Shown in pieces: positions 16,647 to 25,794 of a stretch of 64,000 nt of DNA. Within the stretch, counting starts at the first letter, position 1. Every line of letters begins with the position of its first letter. The position numbers and the translations under genes were made by a program. The notes beneath the pieces were generated by a model that saw nothing but the letters and a program-made list of their open reading frames with translations, made no database searches and was not told the DNA's origin. The DNA is from Psychroserpens jangbogonensis (lineage in GTDB: Bacteria; Bacteroidota; Bacteroidia; Flavobacteriales; Flavobacteriaceae): contig NZ_JSWG01000012.1 of assembly GCF_000797465.1 (NCBI RefSeq), forward strand, positions 124,001 through 188,000, in the 5' to 3' direction.

Positions 16647-18209
16647 TTAATTAGATAACTCTATAACTATTGGAGTTGCAGGTTTAATAATTGGTCCATT
16701 ACTTCTAGACTTAATATCAAAAATTTGAATTGCAGCACCACGTTTAGCTTTACGTAAAGCACCTTTAGCTGCTCCATTTAATCTGTTTCCAGCACATGTT
16801 ACAGATGGTTGACCTGGTATTTTAATTTTAAATCCTGTAACCGTTAAAGGTAAATCAAAATCAAAATCTAATAATACAGCATCAACTTTACCAATCTCTA
16901 CATTGTTTCTAGGCAATTTAGCAAAACTTTTACCTGCCATTTGACCTGCTGGTTTAGGAATATCCTTAATTCTAAAAATAGCTTTATCACTTACTTTAGA
17001 ACCATCATCCAATGTAGCAGTTACGTTAATCGCAACTTCTCTACCTGAAGTAGGAACCATTGAGTATTTACCCATACCAGTACCTTTTTTCAATCCAGCA
17101 CCTGAAGCAGATACTTTATTATCTGGCACACCAGCGAATGAAATAGTCATTGGATTTACAACACCACGATATACAACATTCATTTTATCTGCTGAAATTG
17201 TAGCAGAATTTGGTCTTGGTACAACAACATAGTTTCCTTTAATTGGAATTTCTAATGGTTTACCATCTTCTAAGAAGGTGAATTTCCCATCAATTTCATG
17301 CTCTCCAACTCCACCAACGTTAAAATCTAAACGTGCAGCACCAGTTGAATCTATTGCTTCTGCTAAGTCGATAGATTGACCACCAATACTTAATCCTGTA
17401 GGAGGTACTTTAGCGTATTTACCAATAACAACTCTACCTTGGAATTTTTCACCAGCAAAGAATGCTGATTTATCAGATAAAACTATAGCTTGATATTTGT
17501 TAAGCGATACAGCGTCTGTTAATACATTACCCAAGAAAAGGTTCATCATACCAGCCTCAGTAACTTTTACGTCATTCTGCATTGCAGTTAACTTAGTATA
17601 AGAAGCAATTGCAGGAAAACCTTGGAAATGGTAATTTAACCACTCAATTTTCTTCCCATCTTTATTAGGCTCTTTCTCAGTTTTAAACAAATCTTCAAAA
17701 CTTTCTAAAGCCTTACTGTATTTAATATCCTCTCCTAAGATTTTTCTAACCTCAGATTTATAAGACATAATATTAGCCATGACTTCATCACCCTTTTTAG
17801 TAAATCTATCACCTGTAAACCAAGCCTCATCTAGGATATCAGTCTTATCCATCGCTTCAAATGGTAATTTACCAGTTTCAGGATCGATAGCGTATTCTCC
17901 TTTTTTTAATAAATCGTTCTTTAAAGTTTCGATATAGTTATAAAACTTCTCAGATGCGATACTAACTTCTTTCGCTTTTGAAGCTGGAATCATAAATTCT
18001 TCTGGCTTCTCTTCCGATTTTAGTTCTAAATCAGCCAACAACGTTTCATTTCTTTCAGTTGTTGCCTCGTTTGAACTTGCAAATTTTGCTTCCATTAATC
18101 CGAAAGCGGATAGTACTTCTTTTGACATATTCATCGCCATCATAGCAATAAATACTAAGTACATCAAGTTAATCATTTTCTGCCTTGCAGATAATTTTCC
18201 TCCTGCCAT
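16647..18209 (-). CDS. gldM: Gliding motility / T9SS motor protein GldM
   Basis: 520 residues, the usual length. A short cytoplasmic N terminus (MAGGKLSARQKMINLMYLV) leads into a single transmembrane helix (about 12-35), then a long periplasmic part made of the helical D1 domain (about 40-220) and beta-rich D2-D4 domains, with YRGVVNPMTISFAGVP marking D3. GldM with GldL forms the proton-driven inner-membrane motor that powers T9SS and gliding; its periplasmic tip contacts the GldKN ring. Directly downstream of gldL. Confidence 0.97.
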   Translation of the reverse strand: MAGGKLSARQKMINLMYLVFIAMMAMNMSKEVLSAFGLMEAKFASSNEATTERNETLLADLELKSEEKPEEFMIPASKAKEVSIASEKFYNYIETLKNDLLKKGEYAIDPETGKLPFEAMDKTDILDEAWFTGDRFTKKGDEVMANIMSYKSEVRKILGEDIKYSKALESFEDLFKTEKEPNKDGKKIEWLNYHFQGFPAIASYTKLTAMQNDVKVTEAGMMNLFLGNVLTDAVSLNKYQAIVLSDKSAFFAGEKFQGRVVIGKYAKVPPTGLSIGGQSIDLAEAIDSTGAARLDFNVGGVGEHEIDGKFTFLEDGKPLEIPIKGNYVVVPRPNSATISADKMNVVYRGVVNPMTISFAGVPDNKVSASGAGLKKGTGMGKYSMVPTSGREVAINVTATLDDGSKVSDKAIFRIKDIPKPAGQMAGKSFAKLPRNNVEIGKVDAVLLDFDFDLPLTVTGFKIKIPGQPSVTCAGNRLNGAAKGALRKAKRGAAIQIFDIKSRSNGPIIKPATPIVIELSN

Positions 18210-18266
18210 TTTAAATTAGTTTTTTAGTTTGTTAATAGTTGTTATTAAATCTAGTTTAAAAACTAA

Positions 18267-18899
18267 TTAGCTTTTATTCATTGCAGAAAGCATTCCACCA
18301 TACACACCGTTTAAAGATGATAGGTTAGATGCTAATGATTGCATTTGTTCTTTTAATTTAGTTGCGTTTTCAACAGCTTCTTCATTAATAGCAGCTTGAC
18401 GATTAGCACTTTCCATTTGTACTTTATAAAGACTATTTAAAGACTCCATTTGAGCAGCAGCTAAAGACATTTCTTCGCTGTATTTCTTTTGAGCATTCAT
18501 TGAATCTACAGTTGGACTAATTGCAGTTGCAGCTCCTTCAAAGTTTTTGATACTTGAACCTAAACTTGCCATTAATTCACCGTCAATTTTAGCTTCTTTT
18601 AAAAGGTTGTCTAATTTTTTAGATAATAAACCTTCAGCATCTTTAGGTTCTTCTTTATTCTTTTTATTTGACAACATTCCTCCAGAAAGTTCTGGATATA
18701 CTAAAGACCAATCTAATTCTGATTGTTGTCTTTCAAAAGCTGAATATGTAAATACTAATGCTTCAACAATCATACCTATGGTAAGGATTTCAGATCCGAA
18801 AGGCCAGTGTTGGATTTTAAATAAAGCTCCAACAATTACAATTGCTGCTCCTAATCCGTAGATCATATTAGTTACGGTTACTTTTCCTTTTTGTGCCAT
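18267..18899 (-). CDS. gldL: Gliding motility / T9SS motor protein GldL
   Basis: 210 residues. Two N-terminal transmembrane helices (about 12-30 and 36-54) are followed by a long cytoplasmic helical domain. Charged residues in or beside the helices (Lys28, His31, Glu46, Glu56, in FKIQHWPFGSE and GMIVEALVF) correspond in kind to those shown in Flavobacterium johnsoniae GldL to be needed for proton-driven rotation; exact alignment was not run. It forms the stator-like ring around the GldM helices. Second gene of the operon, 72 bp after gldK. Confidence 0.96.
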   Translation of the reverse strand: MAQKGKVTVTNMIYGLGAAIVIVGALFKIQHWPFGSEILTIGMIVEALVFTYSAFERQQSELDWSLVYPELSGGMLSNKKNKEEPKDAEGLLSKKLDNLLKEAKIDGELMASLGSSIKNFEGAATAISPTVDSMNAQKKYSEEMSLAAAQMESLNSLYKVQMESANRQAAINEEAVENATKLKEQMQSLASNLSSLNGVYGGMLSAMNKS

Positions 18900-18971
18900 A
18901 ATTTGTTTTTAGTTTTTAGTTTAAGTGAATCACTTAAAGTAGATTAGATATTTAGTTTAGTTAATTATTAA

Positions 18972-20342
18972 TTAGTTGGTTGCTGCATTTAGTGTTACTT
19001 CAGTTCCCATGTAATCCTGAACTGTTCTAAACCCAATGTAGCTTCTTGCCGAATCTGCATATTCATAGTCTCTAGAACTTACTTGTAAGAAGTAAGCAAC
19101 ATCTTTCCAAGATCCTCCACGAACTACTTTACGTTCGTTATCTGGATCATTTACGTTTGGATTAAATGATGCAGAGTACTCATATGATGCTGCATCATAA
19201 GATCCTTGTACCCATTCTGAAACATTTCCTGCCATATTATAAAGATCGAAATCGTTTGGTTCGTATGCATCAGCCTCAACAGTATATAATGCCTGATCTG
19301 CCGCATAATCCCCTCTTAATGGTTTAAAGTTTGCCATAAAACAACCTCTATCATTTTTCGCATAAGGTCCACCCCAAGGATAAGTTGCCCCTTGTAGACC
19401 ACCTCTTGCAGCGTATTCCCATTCTGCTTCAGAAGGTAATCTGAATTTATTTACATATGGTTTTCCTTTACTTTTCTGGTATGTATTCTTCTTTAGTGTT
19501 CTCCATTGACAGAAGGCCTTTGCTTGTTTCCAAGACACACCTACCACAGGGTAATCACCATAAGCGTCATGCCAGAAGTAATCATTATGCATTGGTTCGT
19601 TATAAGAATATGAGAAATCACGTATCCAAGCTGTTGTGTCTGGATAGACAGCAACTTCTTCTGTAATTATTACATCTTTACGTCTTAAACTACGATCTTT
19701 TGCAGCTTTTTGAATATCCATATATTTATACTGGAACTTAAATTTCGTTACATCCCAAGTACGTTGACCATTGTATGATTCTTCAATTGGTAAATACATT
19801 GTATCCATGACCTCAGCATAATACTCATCTGGATAGTCATTGGTATCAAAAATCAACTCAGCCTCACGGTTAAGCTTTCGACCTTCATAACCTGTAGGAC
19901 CTAATCCACTATAGTTATCATACATATACTTCTCGTATACAGACATGTTTTCTGGATCAGCATCGTTAAATGCAAATTCTCCAATTCCTCCATTACCAGG
20001 AGTTTCACCAATTTCATCAGCTAAAATTGCAAGTTTAGTTTTTAATATTGAATCTCTAACCCAATATACAAACTCACGATACTCACTATTAGTAATTTCG
20101 GTTTCGTCCATATAGAACGCTCTAACAGTAACAGTTCGTGTTGGTGCATCTTGTACACCAGCAAGGTCATCATCCGATTTTCCCATTATAAATGCTCCAC
20201 CTGGAACAAGTGCCATTCCATAAGGTTTTTCAGGATGCCATTTCTTTCCTTTAACTCCAATCAGTTCTCCTTTGTCACCAGAGCCACAACCGACTAATAG
20301 AGCTAAAACAGCAGTTAATAAAACAAACTTCTTAATATTCAT
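18972..20342 (-). CDS. gldK: Gliding motility / T9SS ring lipoprotein GldK
   Basis: 456 residues. Lipoprotein signal with lipobox LLVGC (Cys19), then a formylglycine-generating-enzyme-like (FGE-sulfatase) fold: FIMGKSDDD near the start, RLPSEAEWEYAARGG centrally, YNMAGNVSEWV and KVVRGGSWKD toward the end, finishing SYIGFRTVQD. GldK anchors the periplasmic ring of T9SS to the outer membrane together with GldN and is not thought to act as an enzyme. First gene of gldKLMN, with a candidate promoter about 65 nt upstream. Confidence 0.97.
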   Translation of the reverse strand: MNIKKFVLLTAVLALLVGCGSGDKGELIGVKGKKWHPEKPYGMALVPGGAFIMGKSDDDLAGVQDAPTRTVTVRAFYMDETEITNSEYREFVYWVRDSILKTKLAILADEIGETPGNGGIGEFAFNDADPENMSVYEKYMYDNYSGLGPTGYEGRKLNREAELIFDTNDYPDEYYAEVMDTMYLPIEESYNGQRTWDVTKFKFQYKYMDIQKAAKDRSLRRKDVIITEEVAVYPDTTAWIRDFSYSYNEPMHNDYFWHDAYGDYPVVGVSWKQAKAFCQWRTLKKNTYQKSKGKPYVNKFRLPSEAEWEYAARGGLQGATYPWGGPYAKNDRGCFMANFKPLRGDYAADQALYTVEADAYEPNDFDLYNMAGNVSEWVQGSYDAASYEYSASFNPNVNDPDNERKVVRGGSWKDVAYFLQVSSRDYEYADSARSYIGFRTVQDYMGTEVTLNAATN

Positions 20343-20413
20343 AGAAACTCGAGGTTAAATTATTTAGTTGTAATTATTATGTCTTAAAAACGTGTTTATT
20401 ATTTTTAAGGCAG

Positions 20414-20444
20414 TAAACATATTTATATATTTTGTAAAAACCAA
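20414..20444 (-). promoter_or_regulatory. Candidate promoter of gldKLMN
   Basis: On the minus strand TTG, 20 bp, TATGTTTA; the last base departs from the TAnnTTTG consensus. Predicted start near 20407 would give a ~65-nt leader to gldK. The 189-bp gap holds no other gene. Confidence 0.5.
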
Positions 20445-20531
20445 TTTTTTTTATAGTTTTTTTGCATTTCATCCTATAAAATTAACATTTCATCGATTAA
20501 AAAAGTGCTAAATTTTAAAAAGCTAAATATA

Positions 20532-21698
20532 CTAAAAACTGTTCTTTTTATACGCTTTATACCATCTTTCTGGTATTTTACCTTGACTAGCTTCCAAATA
20601 GTCTTCGTGTGTGCATGGTAATAACGTATGCTTTTTTAATTTATTATTAACATTTGGTAAAAAAGGAATTTCTATCCACCATCGTCCAGTTTTTATACTT
20701 TTATAAAATATAAGCTCTTCATCTTCAATAAGTACGTTGAACTTTTGATAATTATTTTCATCATCAAAATCATCATCATTTATTCTACAGTTAACGCCTT
20801 CAATGAAATACCATATCATCTGTGAGATCAGCATTGGAGTCGCATCTAACTCAGTAGTGGTTTTATATTCATATATTCCAAATGAAGATACTTTATTGCT
20901 AATTCCTGCATAACGGGAAATAGCACAGATTTCTTTTCCGTTAAATCCATTAGGTGAATATTTTTGCTTTGAACCAACTTCAGCAGCACGTACAGATTTT
21001 AAATCCATTGTTACAATGTGCGCATCACGCATAACAGGTTCTACCATATTAATATTATGGGTCACCTCTCCTAATCTGTAAGCTTCAAAATAAAGCTTAT
21101 CCATTAAATCTATTTCTTCTTGTGAATTGAAATAGGTTTGATACCCAATAACTGAGTAATTAAATAAATTATAAGGTTGTTCTAAAATGATTTTCCCAAA
21201 GAAAGTATTGTTTTTCATTTCAACAGATGCATCTCCTAAATCAAAATTGCTATCTACATTAACAATGTTAACCATAGGAGCCATTGTATCATAAGCACGA
21301 TAATTGGCATAAGTTAAATCTTGGCTTCCGCCTATTATAATAGGTATGATCTTTTTTTCAATTAAAACAGAAATAATTGTGCGCACTGCATAATACGTAT
21401 CTTCAATAGTTGCTCCTGCAGGAATATCTCCTAAATCAGCAACAGCAGTATGCCAGTTTCCAGGGAAAAGAGAATATAACGATGTACGAATGGTATCAAA
21501 GTTTAATTCTTCTCCCATATAATTAACATCGTTTCGGTTTTCTTTAACACCAACGATTGCTAATTTAACGCCTTCTAAATCTGGAATGCCTTTTTGTGAG
21601 GAATGTATTTTAATTTTTTTGCCCAGCGCTTGTTCAGATAAAAGTTCGTTATGAGCTAATACTGCATCTGCAACAGGTGACAAGAAATTAAAATTCAT
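20532..21698 (-). CDS. Ureohydrolase-fold protein (arginase/formimidoylglutamase-like), metal site degenerate
   Basis: 388 residues with the alpha/beta ureohydrolase core at about 115-300. The manganese ligands are only half conserved: the GGDHS motif reads GGSQD (His to Gln126), DAHxD reads DSNFD (Asp149 and Asp153 kept, His to Asn151), and the DxD of the last motif reads DLK (Asp232 kept, Asp to Lys234). Such a site is unlikely to hold a binuclear metal centre, so it is probably not an active arginase, agmatinase or formimidoylglutamase despite how such genes are usually labelled. It lies between topA (5-bp gap) and gldK, on the same strand, suggesting a structural or motility-related role, which is inference. 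Confidence 0.85.
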   Translation of the reverse strand: MNFNFLSPVADAVLAHNELLSEQALGKKIKIHSSQKGIPDLEGVKLAIVGVKENRNDVNYMGEELNFDTIRTSLYSLFPGNWHTAVADLGDIPAGATIEDTYYAVRTIISVLIEKKIIPIIIGGSQDLTYANYRAYDTMAPMVNIVNVDSNFDLGDASVEMKNNTFFGKIILEQPYNLFNYSVIGYQTYFNSQEEIDLMDKLYFEAYRLGEVTHNINMVEPVMRDAHIVTMDLKSVRAAEVGSKQKYSPNGFNGKEICAISRYAGISNKVSSFGIYEYKTTTELDATPMLISQMIWYFIEGVNCRINDDDFDDENNYQKFNVLIEDEELIFYKSIKTGRWWIEIPFLPNVNNKLKKHTLLPCTHEDYLEASQGKIPERWYKAYKKNSF

Positions 21699-21703
21699 TT
21701 AAA

Positions 21704-24208
21704 TTACTTTTTAGTAGTGGCTTTCTTTTTTGTGGTTTTTTTCTTTGCAGCAGCTTTTTTCTTTGGCGTCTTCTTTTCAATTTCAGCTTTAGCTTGTTCT
21801 AAAGTCATTTCTGAAACATCAACAGTTTTTGGAAGCTCTACTTTTATTTTTCCTTTAAGAATATTGTGTCTTCCCCAACGTGCTTTTTCAACACGTATTC
21901 CTTCATCTTCCCAATTGTGGATGACTTTATCAATTTCTTTCTGAATCTTTTCTTCAATCAAGGTAACAATATCACTATCAGATAAATTATCCCAATCGTA
22001 TTTTTTATTCACGTTAATGAACATATTGTTCCACTTAATAAATGGCCCAAAACGCCCTTTACCTTTTTGTACTGGTAAATCTTGAAACATATATATAGGA
22101 GCATCTGCTTCTTGTTTCTCTTTGATCAACTCAATAGCTATATCCATTTCAACATCCATAGGATTAGTTCCTTTTGGAAGCGAAACAAATTTCTTACCAA
22201 ACTTTACGTAAGGTCCAAAACGACCATTATTAACTTCGATCTCTTCACCTTCATAAGTTCCTAATTGTTTTGGTAACTTAAAAAGCTCCATAGCTTCTTC
22301 ATATGTAATGGTAGTTAATTGTTGATCTGGAGATAAACTTGCAAATTGAGGCTTATCTTCATCATCGACAGTGCCTATCTGAACCATTGGTCCAAATTTA
22401 CCTAAACGAACACTTACTTGTTTACCTGTTTTTGGATCTTTTCCAAGAACACGTTCACCTGATTCACGATCGGCATTTGCTGCTACATCTTCTACTTTTG
22501 GATGAAAGTCCTTATAGAAAGCTTTCATCATTTTCTTCCAATCTTCTTTTCCTTCAGCAATTTCATCGAAATCTGCTTCAACTTTAGCTGTAAAATTGTA
22601 ATCTAAAATTCCACCAAAATGAGTCACTAGAAAATCGGTAACAATCATCCCAATATCTGTTGGAACTAGTTTACCTTTATCACTATTTACTTTTTCAGTT
22701 AATGAATTATCTTTTATGCTTCCACTTTGAAGTACTAATTGTGTATAGCCTCTTTCAACCCCTTCATTAGCTCCTTTATCAACATAATTTCTATTTTGGA
22801 TTGTAGAAATTGTTGGTGCATATGTAGACGGACGACCGATACCTAACTCTTCTAATTTCTTAACTAAAGCAGCTTCAGTATATCTGTAAGGCGGACGAGA
22901 AAAACGTTCGGTAGCTGTAATATAACTACTCAACAATCTCTCATTCACTTTCATTGCTGGCAACATGCCTTCTTGTTCTGTATCTTCGTCATCAGTACCT
23001 TCTAAATACACTTTTAAAAAGCCTTCAAAAGTAATAACCTCTCCATTAGCTGTAAATGTATTGTTATGTGTTGAGGCACTAATCTTCACATTAGTTCTTT
23101 CAAGTAATGCATCACTCATTTGAGATGAAATTGCACGTTTCCATATCAAATCGTATAAACGTGCTTGATCTCTTTCTACATCAACTGTATGTTTTGAAAA
23201 ATCTGTAGGACGAATTGCCTCATGCGCTTCTTGAGCACCTTTAGATTTTCCTTTATAATTTCTTGGTTTACTAAATTGAGAACCATAAGCCGTTTCAATT
23301 TCTGCTTGCGCACCTTTTCGAGCATCATCAGATAAATTTACACTATCAGTTCTCATATAGGTAATCAAACCAGCTTCATATAAACGCTGTGCGTTTTGCA
23401 TTGTTCTACTTACTGAGAATCCTAACTTTCTTGAAGCTTCCTGTTGTAATGTAGAAGTAGTAAATGGCGCAGTTGGTGATTTTTTAGCTGGCTTTTTTTG
23501 TAAATCTGAGACTTTAAAATCAGCGTTTGCATTAGATTCTAAAAATGAATAAGCATCTTCTTTAGATGAAAAATTCTTAGGAAGTTTCGCTTTAAATGTC
23601 TGTCCATCTTCATTTGAAAACTCAGCATCTATACGATAAGAAGCTTCTGCATTAAACTTATTAATTTCACGTTCACGTTCAACAATTAAACGTACTGAAA
23701 CTGATTGTACACGACCTGCAGACAAACCTCCTTTCACTTTTCTCCATAATATAGGAGATAACTCATAACCAACAATACGATCTAAAACACGTCTTGCTTG
23801 TTGTGCATCTACCAAATCGTAATCTATACCTCTTGGGTTTTCAATAGCTTTTTGAATTGCCGTTTTAGTAATTTCATGAAATACGATACGTTTAGTCTTA
23901 GATTTATCTAAACCTAAAGTCTCAGCTAAGTGCCAAGCAATAGCTTCTCCCTCTCGATCCTCATCACTTGCTAACCAAACCATTTCAGCTTTTTTAGCAA
24001 GAGCTTTAAGTTTTTTAACAATATCTTTCTTATCGCTTGAAACTTGATATTTAGGGTCAAAATCACCTTCTACATCTACTCCTAATTCTTTAGAAGGTAA
24101 GTCTGCAATATGCCCAAAACTAGATTCTACTTTAAAATCTTTTCCAAGAAATTTCTCTATAGTTTTGGCTTTTGCTGGTGACTCTACAATGACTAAATTC
24201 TTCGACAT
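21704..24208 (-). CDS. topA: DNA topoisomerase I
   Basis: 834 residues from MSKNLVIVESPAKAKTI; this start is chosen because the TOPRIM strand begins at once and the seven codons upstream are not conserved in type. TOPRIM acidic residues are seen in SDEDREGEAIAWH; the catalytic Tyr is in AGLITYMRTDS; AHEAIRPT and GRPSTYAPTI complete the type IA core. After the core come glycine-rich C-terminal repeats (LGKFGPMVQIG, NGRFGPYVKFG, KGRFGPFIKW) instead of cysteine zinc ribbons, then a Lys/Ala/Thr-rich basic tail of about 25 residues. It relaxes negative supercoils. A -7-like TACATTTG lies 19 bp upstream of the start. Confidence 0.97.
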   Translation of the reverse strand: MSKNLVIVESPAKAKTIEKFLGKDFKVESSFGHIADLPSKELGVDVEGDFDPKYQVSSDKKDIVKKLKALAKKAEMVWLASDEDREGEAIAWHLAETLGLDKSKTKRIVFHEITKTAIQKAIENPRGIDYDLVDAQQARRVLDRIVGYELSPILWRKVKGGLSAGRVQSVSVRLIVEREREINKFNAEASYRIDAEFSNEDGQTFKAKLPKNFSSKEDAYSFLESNANADFKVSDLQKKPAKKSPTAPFTTSTLQQEASRKLGFSVSRTMQNAQRLYEAGLITYMRTDSVNLSDDARKGAQAEIETAYGSQFSKPRNYKGKSKGAQEAHEAIRPTDFSKHTVDVERDQARLYDLIWKRAISSQMSDALLERTNVKISASTHNNTFTANGEVITFEGFLKVYLEGTDDEDTEQEGMLPAMKVNERLLSSYITATERFSRPPYRYTEAALVKKLEELGIGRPSTYAPTISTIQNRNYVDKGANEGVERGYTQLVLQSGSIKDNSLTEKVNSDKGKLVPTDIGMIVTDFLVTHFGGILDYNFTAKVEADFDEIAEGKEDWKKMMKAFYKDFHPKVEDVAANADRESGERVLGKDPKTGKQVSVRLGKFGPMVQIGTVDDEDKPQFASLSPDQQLTTITYEEAMELFKLPKQLGTYEGEEIEVNNGRFGPYVKFGKKFVSLPKGTNPMDVEMDIAIELIKEKQEADAPIYMFQDLPVQKGKGRFGPFIKWNNMFINVNKKYDWDNLSDSDIVTLIEEKIQKEIDKVIHNWEDEGIRVEKARWGRHNILKGKIKVELPKTVDVSEMTLEQAKAEIEKKTPKKKAAAKKKTTKKKATTKK

Positions 24209-24372
24209 ATTTGATTTTTTCAGGCACAAATGTATGTGAAAAAAAATTTATCATCCTAATTTTTAAAAATTTCGATGACATTTTATCTTAAAAAAGTGTG
24301 TGTTTATCTATATAAAACCACATAAAAAAAAGCTTAAAAATCTAAGACACATATATATGACTTGATTTTTAT

Positions 24373-24816
24373 TTAAGGATACATATAATTAATGACTTCT
24401 GGAAAACCTTCAATATTTAAAACAACTTCATTGCTACCATCCACTCGTAATCCTGAAAGATTAAATATTCTGCTTTGATTAAACACAGCTAAACATGCTT
24501 CCTCATTTGTAAAAACAAACTTCAAATAACGTTGCTCAGGTGAGGATTCGGCAACTTCTCCAGAATCAACCAACACCATACTCCATGTTTCTCCGTCACA
24601 TCCACTAGCTGAGACTTCAATAGTTAGACAATCTTCATTAATATCAAAGCTAACTAATTGGTAATCGCCAGAAACTGCAGATTCAAAAAACACATTATCA
24701 ATAATTACAGATTGACCGCAATTACTTTCTTGGATATCATCATCTTCATCGCATTGAGTATTCATTAATAATAACGGAAAACAAATACAGGCAATAATAG
24801 TTTTAGATAATTTCAT
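24373..24816 (-). CDS. Hypothetical lipoprotein
   Basis: 147 residues. Signal peptide MKLSKTIIACICFPLLL followed by lipobox-like LMNTQC (Cys23) and an acidic spacer (DEDDD), a form typical of Bacteroidetes surface lipoproteins. Beyond that a compact beta-rich domain of about 110 residues contains four more cysteines (NCGQ, EDC, GCDGE, EACLAVF) that could form disulfides. No family recognised. 45 bp downstream of the membrane protein gene on the same strand, so possibly co-transcribed. Confidence 0.7.
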   Translation of the reverse strand: MKLSKTIIACICFPLLLMNTQCDEDDDIQESNCGQSVIIDNVFFESAVSGDYQLVSFDINEDCLTIEVSASGCDGETWSMVLVDSGEVAESSPEQRYLKFVFTNEEACLAVFNQSRIFNLSGLRVDGSNEVVLNIEGFPEVINYMYP

Positions 24817-24860
24817 AAGGTCTATTTCTAATTAGATACCTAAACTCATAAAAGGTTGCG

Positions 24861-25625
24861 TTATATATTCGAATTACCTTCAATTTTCGTGAATTCAGGT
24901 TCTTCAAACCCTATTACTTTTTTATAAATAAAATATAGAGGTATACTTACAAAGGATGCTGTAAAGAAAATACCAACAAAACACAATAACATACCAACAA
25001 TCTCAGCAAGTAATCCAGCAACTATTATTAAACCAAAGGTTATGAACCACTTTTTATTACCCAATTCAAAACTCACCTTAAGTAAATTAGAAGCTGTTAA
25101 GTCTGGATTAAAAGCATAAATCACAATCAATAAACTCATTGGAACCATGACATAAATCAATGGAATAACGCATAATAATGTAGCGAGGATGGTAATTCCT
25201 AAATAAGCAAAGGCAATTGAAATGGTTTTACCAAGATATGGTCGTTTCAAAAAATAAAAATAATCTTCTTTACCAGATACATTCATATCATGCTGAAACA
25301 TAATTCTAAAAAAAGCTGCTTTTAGACCAACAGTTATAACAGACAGTACAGCTACAACAATCAAATATGTTAAACCAAATACAAGAAGCATTAAAGGAGC
25401 TGCATCATCAATCATACTAGGATTAGCTTCTCCAGCTATACTAAAACCAATTAAAGGTATATAAATCAAAAATATTAATGGTATTGCAAATGCCATGGTT
25501 AACAACATTATTATTAATCCTTGTACCCAAACTTTCTTGAACAACTCTATGCTTTCATTAAAGATTTGGCCAAAATCAAGTTGTATTGCATTTTGAATTT
25601 TATGTTGAATTTCTGCTAATAACAT
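24861..25625 (-). CDS. Integral membrane protein, unknown function
   Basis: 254 residues with a short amphipathic N terminus (FGQIFNESIELFKKVW) and about six transmembrane helices: ~35-58, 75-105, 130-160, 165-180, 195-220 and 225-240. The pattern resembles the membrane domain family related to YciC and the glycerophosphodiester phosphodiesterase membrane domain, which is a fold-level guess only. Divergent from miaB, about 170 bp of intergenic DNA between them. Confidence 0.75.
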   Translation of the reverse strand: MLLAEIQHKIQNAIQLDFGQIFNESIELFKKVWVQGLIIMLLTMAFAIPLIFLIYIPLIGFSIAGEANPSMIDDAAPLMLLVFGLTYLIVVAVLSVITVGLKAAFFRIMFQHDMNVSGKEDYFYFLKRPYLGKTISIAFAYLGITILATLLCVIPLIYVMVPMSLLIVIYAFNPDLTASNLLKVSFELGNKKWFITFGLIIVAGLLAEIVGMLLCFVGIFFTASFVSIPLYFIYKKVIGFEEPEFTKIEGNSNI

Positions 25626-25694
25626 GTATTTATATGTATTGGTTGAGATACCAAAGAAAACGAATTAATAACTAGTTTCAAAAGAAATTCCGCT

Positions 25695-25734
25695 CTGACA
25701 CTTTGTCATATTTTTTAAATTTATCGTATCTTTG
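25695..25734 (+). promoter_or_regulatory. miaB promoter with palindrome over the -33 element
   Basis: TTG at 25703-25705, 21 bp, then TATCTTTG (25727-25734) matches the Bacteroidetes consensus. The -33 element is embedded in TGACA-CTT-TGTCA (25696-25708), a perfect 5-bp-arm palindrome. A protein binding the palindrome would compete with or guide RNA polymerase. A leader of about 50 nt precedes the miaB ATG. Confidence 0.65.
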
Positions 25735-25794
25735 CATGCTTATTGAGTCTGGAACCCTTATATAATTGGATGTTCGCAGAAGCTGAAGACACCT

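Noticed and set aside
25735-25794. Possible small structured RNA (SRP- or tmRNA-like) in the miaB leader
   Set aside because: No conserved SRP GGAA tetraloop region or tRNA-like ends could be found; it reads as an ordinary leader of about 50 nt.
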